64,000 nt of DNA from Ophthalmolycus amberensis (taxonomy: Eukaryota > Chordata > Actinopteri > Perciformes > Zoarcidae). The stretch covers positions 157,001-221,000 of the forward strand of contig JAFEUB010000314.1 in the NCBI GenBank assembly GCA_024529925.1, given 5' to 3'. Of this stretch, positions 24,291 to 38,035 are shown in pieces. Under the pieces are notes generated by a model. It was given only the letters and a program-made list of their open reading frames with translations, had not been told where the DNA came from and ran no database searches. Made by a program: the position numbers and the translations under genes. Numbering within the stretch: the stretch's first letter is position 1; every line of letters begins with the position of its first letter.

Positions 24291-25199
24291 AATGAGCCGC
24301 CTCCACCGACCCGAAGGGAAGGTTTGCGCTCGGCTCTATCTTTCTTCCACTCGCCGCGTTAACTCTTTACAGCCCTGACACGCCTGCTCACACTCGGCAC
24401 GGTGGAAACAAAGACGTGATGATGATGATGAAAGGTTATTTGTACAAACGATGCTGTCTCGTGGACGGATGCTCGTGGGCGCACACATACGGACGCGCTG
24501 GATGTAGTTCATGTTTTCATATGAAAAGCTGTGCAATCCGCTGAGCTTTGCATGAGGCAGATGGTACCTCTGAAGGAGCTTGAGCTCCTGTGTCAAAAAA
24601 AACAACACACCAATTATTTTAATTTTTTTTCTGTGTGAGGCTATTTCCTGAACACTTCAGGAACATTTCAAAGAGCACCAAATGAATGACTGCTTGAAAT
24701 TGTTGCACAAAGCCTCGTGGCCGTGCAATTACCGTGATCTGTGGAACATCAATGACGACCAAAAGTTATTACAAGCTTTCATGTGAATTAAGTGGATGTT
24801 TTATACTTGAACACTACCCTGAACATGCCCACACTGGCAGCACTGGGTCTGAGGGAGACGGGAAGTGAGCGGCTGTGTTTGTGATCCGTGCTCATGCATT
24901 AGCGCGCCTGCTAGCCTTTTGTCAATGTTTGTACATACGACAGGCAGCATAACTGTTGACTGTTGAATTTGTAATGAACACAGTTATAAGGCCACTCTGT
25001 CCTTTGGTGTGTGTTTATGCACAAACCTTTAAAAAAACTGACAAAACCCTGCAACAACAAATTGACCGCTCGCTAAACCCCATCTCCCGAACAGTGATGG
25101 TCTAATCATAGCTTAGAACCGTAACTAGGCACAGCAGGCCCGTTGAGCTTTGGATTTCTTTAATACCAAAGCAGTGTGCGTAGTGCTCCAATAACAACA

Positions 25200-25493
25200 T
25201 TACTCTGTGTCTCCGGAACCAGAAATACACGTAAAAAAGTGCAAGGAGTGGATGAAACAGTGTTTATCATTACCCTTGGTTAGGCTAGAAGCATTGTTCT
25301 TTATTAGCACTATCATACTGCGATAAGTAGCCTTACCCTGGACTTCAAAAACAATGCTGCTCCATGTGTTCTGCATGGAAATAAACAGGGATCGGCTGGA
25401 GGATGTTGGGTTCCTCGGGAGACATGCAGCTTTAGCCTCAGTCTTGATGCCCGAAATCATGTATGTAGCCAGCTGGAAACAGTTTTCAGCCAT
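25200..25493 (-). other. Unexplained minus-strand open frame, 97 codons
   Basis: The frame starts at an ATG with a favourable context (purine at -3, G at +4) and begins MAENCFQLATYMISGIKTEA; it ends at a stop at 25200. Composition is ordinary (no simple repeat) and includes NPTSSSRSLFISMQNTWSSI. A ggtaag on the minus strand near 25335 could be a splice donor. I do not recognise the product. It could be part of an unrecognised repeated element or a chance frame. Confidence 0.2.
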
Positions 25494-25675
25494 CTCGCTG
25501 AGTTATAGCGTCACTATTACTTAGCAGTAGCGTACCGACTCGCAGCGGGACAGAAACAGTGGCTCTCAGGGCCGATAAATGATTATTAAACATGACGAAT
25601 GTTTAGCTATGAAAGTCGTGAACTTGCTGAGACGTTTGCGTGTCTTAAAAAACTCGAGCCATATTTCAGTGAATA

Positions 25676-25684
<9 letters not shown>

Positions 25685-25711
<27 letters not shown>

Positions 25712-25720
25712 CGTATATAT
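25685..25720. repeat. (TA)n array
   Basis: ta repeat with one acg, preceded by a short gt repeat. Confidence 0.9.
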
Positions 25721-26409
25721 TCCTGCTTGTTTTGAGATTCACAGTTGTCTGTACTGTGTTCTATCCTGCAGCTATGTGACCATCCATATACAATGCTGTC
25801 TGAAGCATTAGTGCTACGGCACCCTGGGGTCTCACCCACAAGAAGACGGTGTGATGTATGATCCAGTGACTCCCACGCCATGCCGTTTCCTCTCTGTAGG
25901 AATGTCCCCGATTAAAGGACTAGTTTGTCAAATATTTGGAGTCGGAGCAGCACCCAAAAAGTGGCAAGAAATGAATTTGCTCTGTGGTGCTTTACAATGT
26001 GGTGTGTGTTTTTGAACATCAATACAGTGCGATACTGGATCACGAACATGAGTGTTTTGATACATGATCTTAGCCATGTAGAGTCTTTGATCTTTGATCA
26101 CAGACGGTTGGTTGGTGCTTTAGTGCCTCTTTTTCTCCATCTACAATGCAGGAGAATCCTTTGTGGTTTTGGGGTGAGAGTCGAGTTATGATTGCAGAAT
26201 ACATATTGGCCAACGAAATCTCTTAATCGTTGTTCTTGCTCACGAAGCGTGTCTTTGTGTCCGCTCAAAGCTTTTTACCTACTTCACTCCGTCTCACCTC
26301 CCTCGTCACCTAGCACACTTCCCCACGCTTGCTTGTACCCTTTTTAATTAGAAAGAAATACATGTGCTTGATTGGCCAACTATGGCTTGAAAGAATACAG
26401 GAGGCATAA

Positions 26410-26432
26410 AAACAACAACAACAACAACAACA
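26410..26432. repeat. (AAC)n
   Basis: Trinucleotide array. Confidence 0.9.
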
Positions 26433-27158
26433 TTCAGTTCTACTGATACTCTGTCTTCTGTACATGCCCAGACATGTAAAGGGGAGATCCTTGTATGTGA
26501 ACAAAGTGTTGAGACTTTGTCTTTCTCTACGAAATAGAATAGGATCAAACGGAGGGTGTTGCCTTACACATGTAAACAGGAGATGTCTGGGTGACTTTGC
26601 GGAAATTAGCTGTCTCCAAGTGTGCTTTGAGCAGATGTGAGTGGTGGAAAAAAGCAAATTGGAATTGGCACTTGATCTGACAACTTGGCTGTGTTCTTAC
26701 CTCCTGTCCTCAATATGAGTGTGGTAAATTGAGTGCAGCCCAGTATGGGAATAAGATGACGGGATTTATTTGATTTGTTTTTTGTATTTTTTTGGCTCGT
26801 TTGTAGATCCTGAAAATACTGCTACCTTTTGGAGTTGAAGCCTTTTCTTCTTCTTCTTTTTCCGGCAACTAATAGGAGACGAGGCATTCTACTGCCTGCC
26901 TTAATGTCAAAATAGCTTTAACTGCAAGTCCATTGACACAGACGGCTGTGAACCTAAACAAACACACGACACATTCCAAACATGACACAAACCATTTATG
27001 TGTCATGTGGCGCACATTTAGCTTTCCTACACTTGCCGCGTATACACACTTCAATAATGCATTTGATACACCATGGATAATGTATGACTTGAATGCAGCT
27101 GATGTGAAATACTCCAAGGAGCCCCGACACCGCCAACATTATTCATATACCCTGTGGG

Positions 27159-27160
<2 letters not shown>

Positions 27161-27198
<38 letters not shown>
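27161..27198. repeat. (GT)n, 37 bp
   Basis: Uninterrupted gt array. Confidence 0.95.
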
Positions 27199-27311
27199 AT
27201 TCACATTCATGCCCTAAGAACATCTTGACTCCCAAACTGGTTTCCTAGCAGGGGGGTTGTGGATCGTCCCCCTCAGCTCTTTGCGCTCCATCTCCCAGCG
27301 GAGATGGATAC

Positions 27312-27331
27312 GGGGGGGGGGGGGGGGGGGG
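27312..27331. repeat. G homopolymer, 20 bp
   Basis: Uninterrupted G run. Confidence 0.95.
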
Positions 27332-30144
27332 CTAAGAGTATGATTATGTACCGCTCTGTATTCACACACTCGCACAATGTGGCCTTGTGACGGATTTCCT
27401 GGCAGAGTTGATATCCTGTGAGGAAGAATAGAGAAGAAAAGGGCTCTATCTTCCCTCACCTCTGTTGCAGAGAGCTCCACCAGGAATTCCTTCTATTCCA
27501 AGCTTCAGTCAGCCCAACCTCACCTTTTATTCCTACAGCCAGTCTCCCAATCCCCCCCCCCCCTCCCTTTTTTTATTCTGTATTCCTCAGTGTGACTTCA
27601 CACCTTTCTATCTTTCACCAACTCTTCCGCTTCCATCCTCGCTACGTCTGTTCTTCTACATCCGCCCCGATCCCTTTACATTTCACCCTCATCGTTCTCT
27701 TCTCTCCAATAAAGAAGACACATTTTCCAGATAAGTGGTTTGTCTGCCAAAAGAGAAAATTAAATAACCACTTCAGTCATTAGTTACAATTCAGAAATAA
27801 GTTGTTACTGTTGTTATCTGCCCCATTGAATACCGGATTAACGTTGAAAAGCATAACCCTCGATCATTTTCTAATTTCCTTTTCCTTGTAATAATGAGTC
27901 ATCCTATTCTCATTGATGAAGCACTCAACTGTTTCTCTGCCAGGAAAGTTAGAAAAGTATACTTATTCCAAGTAGAATTTTGGTAACTAAATAGATTGCA
28001 CTGAGTTAAGAGTGAAGAGTTTTGGTGACGTAGCAGCAGCCTTCTACTCTCTCCAACTCCCTCTTTTCTTCCCTTCATTGCATCTCTGCGTCTCCCTCCC
28101 TGCCACAAACTAAGATCAGTTGAGACAAGCCGCGCCGTACTTCTTCATCCATCCACCCTTCTTTACATCTCTCTATCTCTGTGGTATCCAGAGCCAGGCA
28201 GGTCAGAGGAGCTCAAAGTGAAGCCTCCTACTTTCTCTCACAGTTTGCCATCCCCCCTCCATCCCCACCTTTCCATCTTCCCCATCCTCATCCCCTCTTC
28301 CATCGCTCCATGCCCTCCTTTTCTCCCCCCCGCGTCCTCAGCAGTGCGGGTCAGGCCGGTTCAGAGCGTCAGGATGAGCAGTCGGCTCCCGTTATGACAG
28401 CCTGTCCAAGTGAATACACCTTCCTCCCCTCTCCTGCTCCTCCTCCTCATCTTCCTCGACTCTCTGCCCTTCCTGATTCCCCCTCACTCTCACGCTGTGA
28501 TCGCCCTCCTGCCCTCTTCATCATCCTCTTCCTCTTCTATCTCGTGCTCCCATCCAGCCGTTGTCATCTTTTCTTCCTCCCCTGTAACCCCGCGTTGGCC
28601 CTCCCATCCATCACCGGCTCCCCCTGTCCTCTCTCGTTGCCATGCATATGTCTCAAACCCTAATAGCTGTCCTTCCGTCTCCGTCTCTATCAGTTCATCT
28701 GTCTCCTCCTCGCTCCTCTTGCGCCACACACACCCACGCCATCGCCCATGCTCTGTCCCTCATCCGTCACTCACTTCATCTTTTTTTTCCTCCCTCTCTT
28801 TTCTGTTTTTGTACCTTTTCCTAATGAAAAGATCCGTTCGTTGTGAACCTGGGGATCGTTCATCTTCATTTTCTTGCCTTGCAAGCGGTCCGTCTGTTCA
28901 TTAATCTTTAGCACTCCCCCCGTCTTTCTCCCTCTATTCTATCATCTATCTGCCTCTATATGTAGCTCCTCCGAACTTCAAACCACTCTTCCTCAGATGA
29001 AACTCATTCCCATCTGAAATACATTGCTAATCCTCTACGTGTTTATTTGCAGGTACAAAGCACTAATGTTTCCTACGAGTGCTTAGACTTCAGCAGTTAA
29101 TGATGAGACAGGATGAACCCTAATAAAAAAAAGCAGCTTCAGTCTGCATCAGCCCGCATATAATTACATTCAATAAAGATATCGCTGTTACATGGAATGG
29201 AATCACTGTTGAGTTTAATTCAATACACTTTACAATATAACCTTGCAACATTTTCCCAATGGACATGTTTAGTTTTTCTCACTGAGATTTTAATGCAGCC
29301 AACAGAACATACTGTAATAATGATGTTTCTTATTAATAACTACCGTAACAATAACAATAGAGTTGTGTGGTGGTGGAAGCCACTGGTTACATTTTATTCA
29401 GCGTTAATTCACATTAAAAACATTTTTTTTTGATGATGTAATGATAACACCGACTCCTTGGAAACAGTGCTATAGATTTATGTTGTGACCATTACGCTGG
29501 TTTTCTTTCTAAGATTGAAAGATCAATATCACTCTCATGTCCCTCCCTGAAAGCGTGACTTCACCCGCAGGTCTGAGCTGAACTCCGCCCACTTCATCAT
29601 TTCAAATAAATGCTTAAAAAGAGGGCAGAGGGCTGAGGCGTGCATGGATGTGTGAGGCAGAATTCGCTCGGTGGGCGTTAACATTCTATTCTTAGAAACA
29701 TCCAGTGACATAGATCAGTCCCAACCAGTCGACTCCATGTCAGCAGTGGCCTGTAAGGTTCAGGGCTGATTTAAAACAGTAGATGGCCTGTTTTCAACCC
29801 ATGTGATACTGATTTGTATACACTTGGGAAGAAATGTCAATATTAACACCGGCATTAGTGTGTTTCATCACAGTACAGTCACATCATTGTTTATAGAATG
29901 ATACACGCGTAAAGTGCAGTACCTCTTTAACACACGTTTGTGGCGGCAGTTGACAATTTCTGGCAATTAAAGATTGCATTATAAATAACAATATTGAATA
30001 GAAAATGTGTTTGTGTAACTTACATTTACAATTTTTATTCCACTTATTATAGTATAATTATTTTACGAATTATGCATGACTAATATATTTTTTTAATACA
30101 GTACTTCAAAGTATTCACATTTAAGATACACTGTAGGCTGATGT

Positions 30145-30290
30145 TTGACCAAGCTATGCTAGCTTTCCAGTCTTAAGGCTAAGCTAAGCTAACTGTCTCC
30201 TGGCTCCAGTTTCATATTTATTGAACGGATTTGAGAGAAATAATAAGCATACTTCCCAAAATATCAAACGATTGATTTCATTTCTTCAAC
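30145..30290. repeat. Interspersed repeat (gctaagctaagctaac family)
   Basis: The block contains ccagtcttaaggctaagcta, ctgtctcctggctccag, ttcatatttattgaacgg and aagcatacttcccaaaatat in that order. I recall this arrangement from a widespread fish repeat. The class is unknown to me and it has no coding capacity. Confidence 0.6.
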
Positions 30291-30887
30291 TTTAGTGTTG
30301 TATAAGAAGCCACTCATTGACTCAAATCAGAGCAAAATCAAAACGCATCATCTTTGCAAGCAAGAACAAATTCAAAATTGACCCGGAATTATTTAAATGT
30401 TATCAGGTTATAATCTTTTGCTTACTGTTGGGTTTGCACACAGCAGACTTGGAAGTTGCGGTAAAATTTCTTCTTTAGTTTTTATCTTTTGTCAAAAGAC
30501 CAGATATTTCATGTTCATTCTGTCTGTGAAAGTGCTTCAGCTGCTAGTCACCTATCATCGTCTCATTCAGAAAATATAAAAGGACTTTTATCTCCTGAAC
30601 CCTGCACGTCCAAACAAACCCACCTCATTACTGCTGCAGCAAGTCCTGTCTGCCCTTTCCCTTTAAAGTGACAATAATGCAGAGGCTGCACTGTTACCTG
30701 ACCCTGACCTCTGACCTCTTGTTGGACAGGGCAAGAATAAAGAGAGTTTCAGAAGATAAATCAATAACGCATCACATTATGATTTGAATCATGCTAATTG
30801 GTGTCAGCAGCAACCAGTAATGAGGCCAGTGCTGCTGTTATCTTTCCAGTTGCATTAGTTTGCACACCAGCATTAGCAAATGTCACA

Positions 30888-31105
30888 TTTCCCCTCGTTT
30901 AAACTAATGGTTAACATAAGCGCTGACAGTGTTAATTTTTCTATCTTGTGTTGGCATTATCAGAGTTTTCCCTCTTCATTACTCTGAATTAGCAGTTAGC
31001 ATCAGTCTGGACAGTGCTAGATTTTCCCCTCTTCATTGGTTTGCATTAGCGGTTAGCGAGGACAGTGCTAAGGTTTCCCTCGTCATCTCCCATTAGCAGC
31101 TGCTG
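30888..31105. repeat. Diverged tandem repeat, unit about 52-77 bp
   Basis: Copies starting at about 30888, 30965, 31021 and 31073 share (t)ttcccctc, ttcatt, attagc, gttagc and gacagtgcta. The second and third are most alike; the last is truncated. Confidence 0.7.
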
Positions 31106-33129
31106 AGCCCCGGCTTTCCCTTCCCATTACTGTGACTGACAGAGCAGCCGGGTGGAGGAGAACCAAGTAATCAGAGGACGACACACCAATGCACAATTCA
31201 CTCTGCCTCTGCATCCGACAAACACCGAGCTGACGATGCACACATACTCAGGCTGAATATCTGGCTAATGACGTATAGAGTACACGTTGAATCAGTTGGC
31301 CAGTAAATCTCCTGCTTTTCTTCATAACTACTACAAACAGGCAGACGCATACGAGCGCACACAATGACGCACACACAGGATCAATGGAGATGGGGTGTGA
31401 TCCACAGGAGACGGGAGAATATGTTTTACCCAGTATTTCTGGGTCATGGATCTGGTCTCCATATCCTGATCTGGTGGCTGCCAGACTGAGTGACTTCATT
31501 TCATTGCTGTCTTGTTCAGGATTTTGATTTTTTTTTTGTGCTTGTTTTTGTGCTTCTGTTTTACTGCCGCTGAATTGAAATTCCCACCCGACATGTTCGA
31601 TACAATAATACGTCTTAACCATTACCCTACACGTGATTCAACTCGTGATCAATGTGTTTAAGATGTCGTGAGAAAGCAAATCCAATACTGTATTGATTCT
31701 ACTATTCCACATCTTATTGGAATTGTTTTGTTGTCTTCATGAGTATCTTTCAACTATGATAAGACGTAACATCTTCTCTGCTCAATCGATGACTAATAGC
31801 ATCTTCTAATATCGAACAGTTACACTTAACCAAGACCAATATTAAATCTGGTTTATTATTTCAGATTGGACAAAACTGGCAACGGTGGAACTTTTTCTTC
31901 TTCTCCTTTAGATAAGGACACGAGTGTGGTGTGTGTGCCTAGAACTCTGAACTCTATTGAAGCTCTTCAAATATAACTTTGTGTTTTTAATGCTTGTAAG
32001 TACCCATTGCGAGACTACATTGCTTGAATTTTACAAATGACCTGGTGTTGTGATGTGGAAACCAACTTATTTAGACTGATTTCTTTTAGTCGTATTTCAG
32101 ATTCACTTATTTTATATGCAAGGAAACACAATAGTGTTCCTTTCATCACCCCAAACTGTTCTCACAGTGATTCGTTACTTGTCTGAAGTCTGTCTCGCAT
32201 CAGAGCCCGAGTAGTCATACGCCTTGCCAAAACTGGATGTTTGTCCTGGCGAAATCTAGCCGTGTTCAGCAAGTCTCTTGTGATCCCGGTAACTATTAAG
32301 TGACCGAGGATGTGGATGAACAGCAGCACCTCTAAGAAGCATGAGTCAATGTTGCTCAATGGTCCTTGAGCGTTGCAAGACCTGAGAGACCCACACAGTG
32401 AAGGGATGAAGAAATCTAGAGTGGAGAGAAAGACGGAGAGAGAACAGGGCATCGGAGTTAGTTATCAGTGAGAGTGATTGGGAAAGAGGGTTGATGAGGG
32501 ATGGCAATGAGAGTTGGAGAGCGAGAGAGTATGCGACGTATCGGAGTTGACGAGAATGGATAGGACGGATCAGGCAAGCGAAAGGGACACCAATCAACAC
32601 CTTCCGATTGCCTCAGGTGTCCCAGGGGGAAGATCGATCTGTGGGGAAGAGGGGTAGGAGGACACAAAGATAACCACTCCAGACACTCGTCAAAGAATAC
32701 AAAGGAGTGTCATATCTTCAGCCGTCTCTCTGCGGGCCACTCGGGGGAATGAGCCCCGAGATGGCGCGGGGGCTTGATGTTCAGCCCGGTTCAATTGTTG
32801 TTGACTTGACAGTATGAATGCTTCCGACACTGCTTTCCCAAATGCATGTTCTAGCCGATCTGTCCATCAATCACTCAACTTTTGTGTTTGTAACTCATTA
32901 CCTAAACCAAATACAATTCAAAGCAGTAAAGTGGAAGGATGGGAGAATGATCACATATTCGGCAGCGTGACAAAGACTGAGCTGTTCCTTACGGGAATCG
33001 AGAGTGTGTAGCTTTTTATCCTCTCTGAGGAAAACAGAAATGGCGTATTTCCAATAAGTTCTCAAAATAATACAAGATATGTTGTTGGTATTTGCCCTCT
33101 AGAATATTCATAAGTGTGTTCTGATCCGA

Positions 33130-33149
33130 CCCCCCCCCCCCCCCCCCCC
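33130..33149. repeat. C homopolymer, 20 bp
   Basis: Uninterrupted C run. Confidence 0.95.
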
Positions 33150-35329
33150 TCATCGGAAGGGCAACATCATTTGGCACTTCCTTCCAAAACCGTTATTAAT
33201 CATCACTGCAAAAATTGTTAGTTTTGTAACGGCTAAGGGCCTGTCTCCACATAATGTCTTTTTCTGGCAGAAAAGCGCCTGAAGAGAGTTTCATCCCAGC
33301 ATTTCATCGAAAAGGCACTCCGAGCACTTTTTGTAATGTTTCTTTGATGAAAACATTTTTGACAACATCTCACCACTCTAACCTAGCATTGCCCCTTTTT
33401 CTTTTTATCATCTATTTGGGCTACTGTCTATTTGTTTGACATAGTTTTGAGCACCGACCGCAGGATGTTTGCCCTCATACTTTGTATGGATGAGCTGTCA
33501 CCGCTCAATCTGACAGCCGTAACGTTAGAGCAAGGAGGACGATCCGTCGGGGACAACGCGTGCTGCGATAAAAGCACAACACTCACCAGCAACATTCAGT
33601 GTCCTCCCGGACGATCTTTTTCAACAAATGTGCTTTTTGGTCTTTTGTTATGACAGTGTCTGTCGGACATATAGAGCTCAGGACAGATGGACGCGGCCAA
33701 AACAAGCTTGTCCTCCATCTTCTACAGTGATGTCACCAGCTCTTTTCTGAAAAGTTAAGGGATTTTCAACTGAAAGGGCTCGGAGCGGCGGCACAGAAAA
33801 AGGCAAAGTGCTCAGAAAACGACACTGGGGGCAGCGCTTTCTCTCTCGGTGACCACGTGCCATACGCTCTGAAATATCGTAAAACGACGCTCAGAAAAGG
33901 TTTTGGTATAGTCCAAGAAAAGACTTTAAAAGGATTATAGAAAGATCACAGTTTTCTTGGCCCCACTATTGCTGCCTTTATGAGTGCCTTCAAGTTGAGA
34001 TTGTCTGGTACTGCCTAGCTCCAGAATAGCAACCTTTAGGACTACGTTGGTTATAAGTTTGTAAATTCCTGACTTGTACCCAAAAAATTGTAAATTGTAT
34101 AGTCTTCACTATCAACCGCGAATGTTCACCAGCATCAGAAAGCCGTCGGTGGCGTATTTCGCATCAAAACTATCCATATTGACAGCTGTGCGAATCTGAG
34201 ACAATTGCAACCTCTTTTTCAATAACAGGGTTGAATAGAGCATTGTCTGGCATTCTGTCCGAGGTAAATTGTTGTATAACGTTTTGTAAGCTATTTTAAT
34301 GAGTTTCCGTTTTGCGAAATGCTCTGAGGGCTTTTATTGTGAAAGGTAATAGCAAAACGATTGGGTGTGGTCTGAGCAGCCTTTTGTCAAGTTTGAAAAG
34401 AGTAATAAAGTTTTGCCATCTGGGTTTTTGTCACTGGAGCCTCTTTGCTGTTGTGGTTGTTGAACACTAGGTTTTTATTCAAGGAACAGACATGCCTCCA
34501 AGTGTTTCTTAATCAAAGTTCAGTCATCCATACTAAGAGTGGGGGCAATACGGAGGAAAGATTGACCCAAATACCTGCTTATTACCTTGTCTTGGAATCA
34601 CAGAGAGGCACTCAATCTATGTCCATGCTCAAACTAGATCTCCCACTCACATCCTGTCTACATCCCTACCTCTGGCTCATTGTTCCGCTCGTGACTTCTA
34701 ATCACAGAGAACGAGGCTGTGATGTGAACTAAACCAGCCATGGACACGTTGGTGCTCAGCTGACCCCGACATGGCGGAAATCAATGTCCTCTGCACTCCT
34801 CCATCCTCACTCTGACTTTCTTTCTCCAATCCTCACGTCACCTCCATCTCCCCTTCTCAAGGTTGCAAATTAATTATGAATCGCTTTAATTCACATCCTC
34901 GGCAAAGTCCTACATCTCCCCAGCTTCAATAGCTCACTGCCGCTCGCCTCGCTGCCATTGAGAGTGAAGGCGGCGAAGTCAGAGAAATCGAAGGTTACTT
35001 TTTTGTTTTCTTTTCTCCCTGCTGGCATTTGGTAAGTACAGATGCAGGTGATGGAGTAAGTCACGGAGAAATCTGACTGGAGCGCGTTGGCCTTGAAAAG
35101 GAGGCTGATTGAGGTTGAAGAGATGTTTTCAGAAAAGACTCCAGCGAAAAAAAGTTTCTCACATTTATGAGCATTATGAAGTCAAATTAAACATGTTCAT
35201 AACTCCTCTGCTAGTGGTGATAATTATATCATGCTAGTGTTAGCATGTTTTCACTGCAGTGACTTCTGCTTTTGCGATGATGGTGTCTGTGTGGGGTTTC
35301 ATGCATCGTTGCCGTGACCATGGATAAAA

Positions 35330-35625
35330 GGCTGTCCGTCCGTCCGTCCCATTCTCAGGAACACGATGTCTCAGGAACGCCTTCAGGGAATTTCTTCACA
35401 TTTGGCACAACCATCCTTTTGGACTCGAGGATGAACCGATTCAATTTTGGTGGTTAAAGGTCAATGTGATAGCCCATAACTTAAGAATTCATATTATGCT
35501 AATTCTGACAATTTCACACAAATGTCTAATAGGATAAAAATTATGGAGTGATGACATTTTGGACAGACATGGATTTAAACTGTAACTTTGGTGGCGGCAT
35601 ACAACCGTAAGGCAGTAATTCTAGT
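35330..35625. repeat. Interspersed repeat (gtccgtccgtccc / isaacgcctt family)
   Basis: The block contains the tetranucleotide stretch gtccgtccgtccgtccc, then acacgatgtctcaggaacgc, cacatttggcacaacca, ggatgaaccgattcaatttt, ataacttaagaattcat, caaatgtctaataggataaa and ggtggcggcatacaaccg. I recall this order from a common fish repeat. Its class is not known to me. Confidence 0.6.
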
Positions 35626-37410
35626 TTGTATTAGCATTTCAAAATGCTGATATATTTATCCACCAAACACCTTTAATAACTATCATTTCACTCTGTAACC
35701 TTTCAGAACAAAGGTGTTGGTGCCTTGGAGGTATAAATGCAACTTTAGACCATCTGAGAAGCACGTTGTTTGAAGGAGACTGTGTTTTCTACTGCCGCTA
35801 TGTGCGTAGCATCCGTAGCGAAGCCTTAGCTGACGTGTGGCACCTTAGATTCATAACTACACATCGGAGCTGCAGCAGATAGCATGTGGGGACTGCAAGT
35901 AACAACACAAGGCAATATAAAGTTATACGTTACTTAAATGTAACCTGTTACTTAAATGTAACCTGAAGTTGTGAAAAAGAGATTACTGGTATTGGATTAG
36001 TACTCGTTATTGGCACGTACCATGAGTAGAGGTGCACAACTAGCAACAAGTGTATAGAGAATGCAACATAATTAAATATGGCTAAATAATATAGTTTTGG
36101 GGATATTGATCCTAATACCACACACTGTTATAATGGGTGTCACATGACACCTCCAATGTGACAACAACCAAATATTTTTTGAAGTGTTTTTCTGCCTGTG
36201 GACACGAGGAAGAATAGCGGTTACCACAGTAACTACTAATGGATCACAATAAACTCAATAAACCCTTTCAGTCTTTCGCCACTTATGGCTTTCAAAAGGA
36301 CAGCTGTTGTCATATATGCTGATTCATGCAGTTTCACATGAAACCATTCACCATCATTAGGAAAATGTAAATAATTTGTACATGATGACAATATGTACAT
36401 AATCATATCCTCCTCTCAAACGGCTAATTGAGGAGACAAATCCTAAACATAAAAGGAATACAAACATCTCTGACCCCATACAGTGAAGGTATATTGTGTT
36501 TCACTTCACTTTGAGAACAAAGTTGAATCTTTGTGCTTGGCGGCCGACCTCTTCACTCACTGCATAAGAGACCTTCAAACAGAGGAGCAGAGGACAGTGA
36601 TTTCATTAGCCATGCGGTGAGCGGTGTGTGTGCATGTTTGTGTGCGTGTGTAAATGTTAATGATATAAGAAATGGAGGGAAGGCTAAATGAAAGCCGTGT
36701 GAAATGTCAACTGTGCACACGTGTGTGTGGGAGTTATTTTAAATTTTCATTATTGCACCCATCTCTCTCTCTGTCTGTCTGTCTGTCGCTCGCTGTCTCT
36801 GATGCTCTCGCTTTGCAATTATAACCTCCATTAATTATGAATCAGGCCCCGGATGAACGGGGACGAAGCCGCTGCAACTGTCGCTCCAGCCAGGCGGCAG
36901 AGAGACCTGGCAAAACTCCTGAGCTGTTGACGTTGCCTGCGGTAGCACTGCGTTTTTAATTTTCCATTTATTAATTCAGGTCGCTACTGGGTAGGAGCGA
37001 GGAGCGGAGCGAGGGAGGAAGGGCGGTGCTGGAGGGATGGAGAAGGGGTAGACCGAGGCACATAGCTATAATTATCCCACATTATTAGTAATGATAATAA
37101 TATTGCTGAGCGAGTGGAATTTGTTTGCCCCTCAGCCTTGCCCACTGCTTCATTTCGGATCGGGAGTGATGAATTAACATAAAACTTTCCACTGGCGGGC
37201 CGGTTGAGTGGCATTTGCCATTCTCTCACGACTCTCTCTCCATGTTTCTCCAGGTGGCTGGCTCACTCGCTCACCGGCAAAATGGCATCACAGAGACCCA
37301 CTTTCAGGGGAGTGAAAATAGGAAAAGAGGTGTAATCAAGGAAATTGAGGCAAAGCGCTGTACTCTTTGTCCACTTCAATTCACCAACGACAAGCAGTGT
37401 GCATTCTGAC

Positions 37411-37412
<2 letters not shown>

Positions 37413-37466
<54 letters not shown>
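37413..37466. repeat. (TG)n, 54 bp
   Basis: Uninterrupted tg array. Confidence 0.95.
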
Positions 37467-37469
<3 letters not shown>

Positions 37470-37999
37470 CTGTCAAAATGTCATCACCACACGCCGACAC
37501 CAGATCACCTCAAGTCACCCAAAGTAGTGCTGCGTGACTCAACAAATAGTGAGAGAGAGGGAGAGAGTCTTTTAGAAGTGTTCATCACAGAGAAGTTAAT
37601 TTCTGTCACGAAGGTACCACCCAGTCTCCAACAGTGGCTCTCATGCAGGTCGGAGATGATCGTCATTTGTGGAACGCTGAAAAGAGAAGATGTTCGAGAA
37701 CAAACTGCGACAACTTAGGCATTAATGTTTCCCCGAGTTGATGAATGAAAGAGCCTTTTCAGGTCAAAATGTTTTCCTAATTAAGTCCCAGTCCGGTATC
37801 ACACCCTGTGACTCAGAAAGAGATCTTCTTCCCTCTGATGTGCCGCGTCTGAAACGCTTTGTTTTGCCGAGCAAACTTTTCTCATCCCGAGTGAGTGCAG
37901 GGGTGACGGTGTTCAGCCGTCTTGCTCCATTTGTTGTGAACCCGATGAAGCGTCTCTTAATGAGACACCACTATGTTTGTGCTTCTTACTTCCTGGTAG

Positions 38000-38035
38000 C
38001 CCCCCCCCCCCCCCCCCCCCCGTACCCCCCCCCCC
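38000..38035. repeat. Two C homopolymers (22 and 11 bp)
   Basis: C runs separated by gta. Confidence 0.95.

Larger units (their letters stand above)
15329..29999. other. Intron block 1: microsatellites, SINE heads, unexplained frame
   Basis: 15329-18650 shows no recognisable element apart from an 8-bp tandem repeat at 17217. 18722-18880 carries two tRNA-like SINE heads. 19.2-20.6 kb and 22.7-23.7 kb are dense in dinucleotide arrays. 24190-24260 is a homeodomain-site-rich block. 25200-25493 (minus) is an unexplained open frame. 27530-28950 is mostly C+T-rich, giving Ser/Pro/Leu-rich frames I reject as coding. 29000-29999 shows nothing I can name. Confidence 0.6.

Noticed and set aside
28181..28904. 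Long Ser/Pro/Leu-rich open frames on the + strand
   Set aside because: The region is C+T-rich, both overlapping frames are open for the same compositional reason, and no domain or splice context is present.
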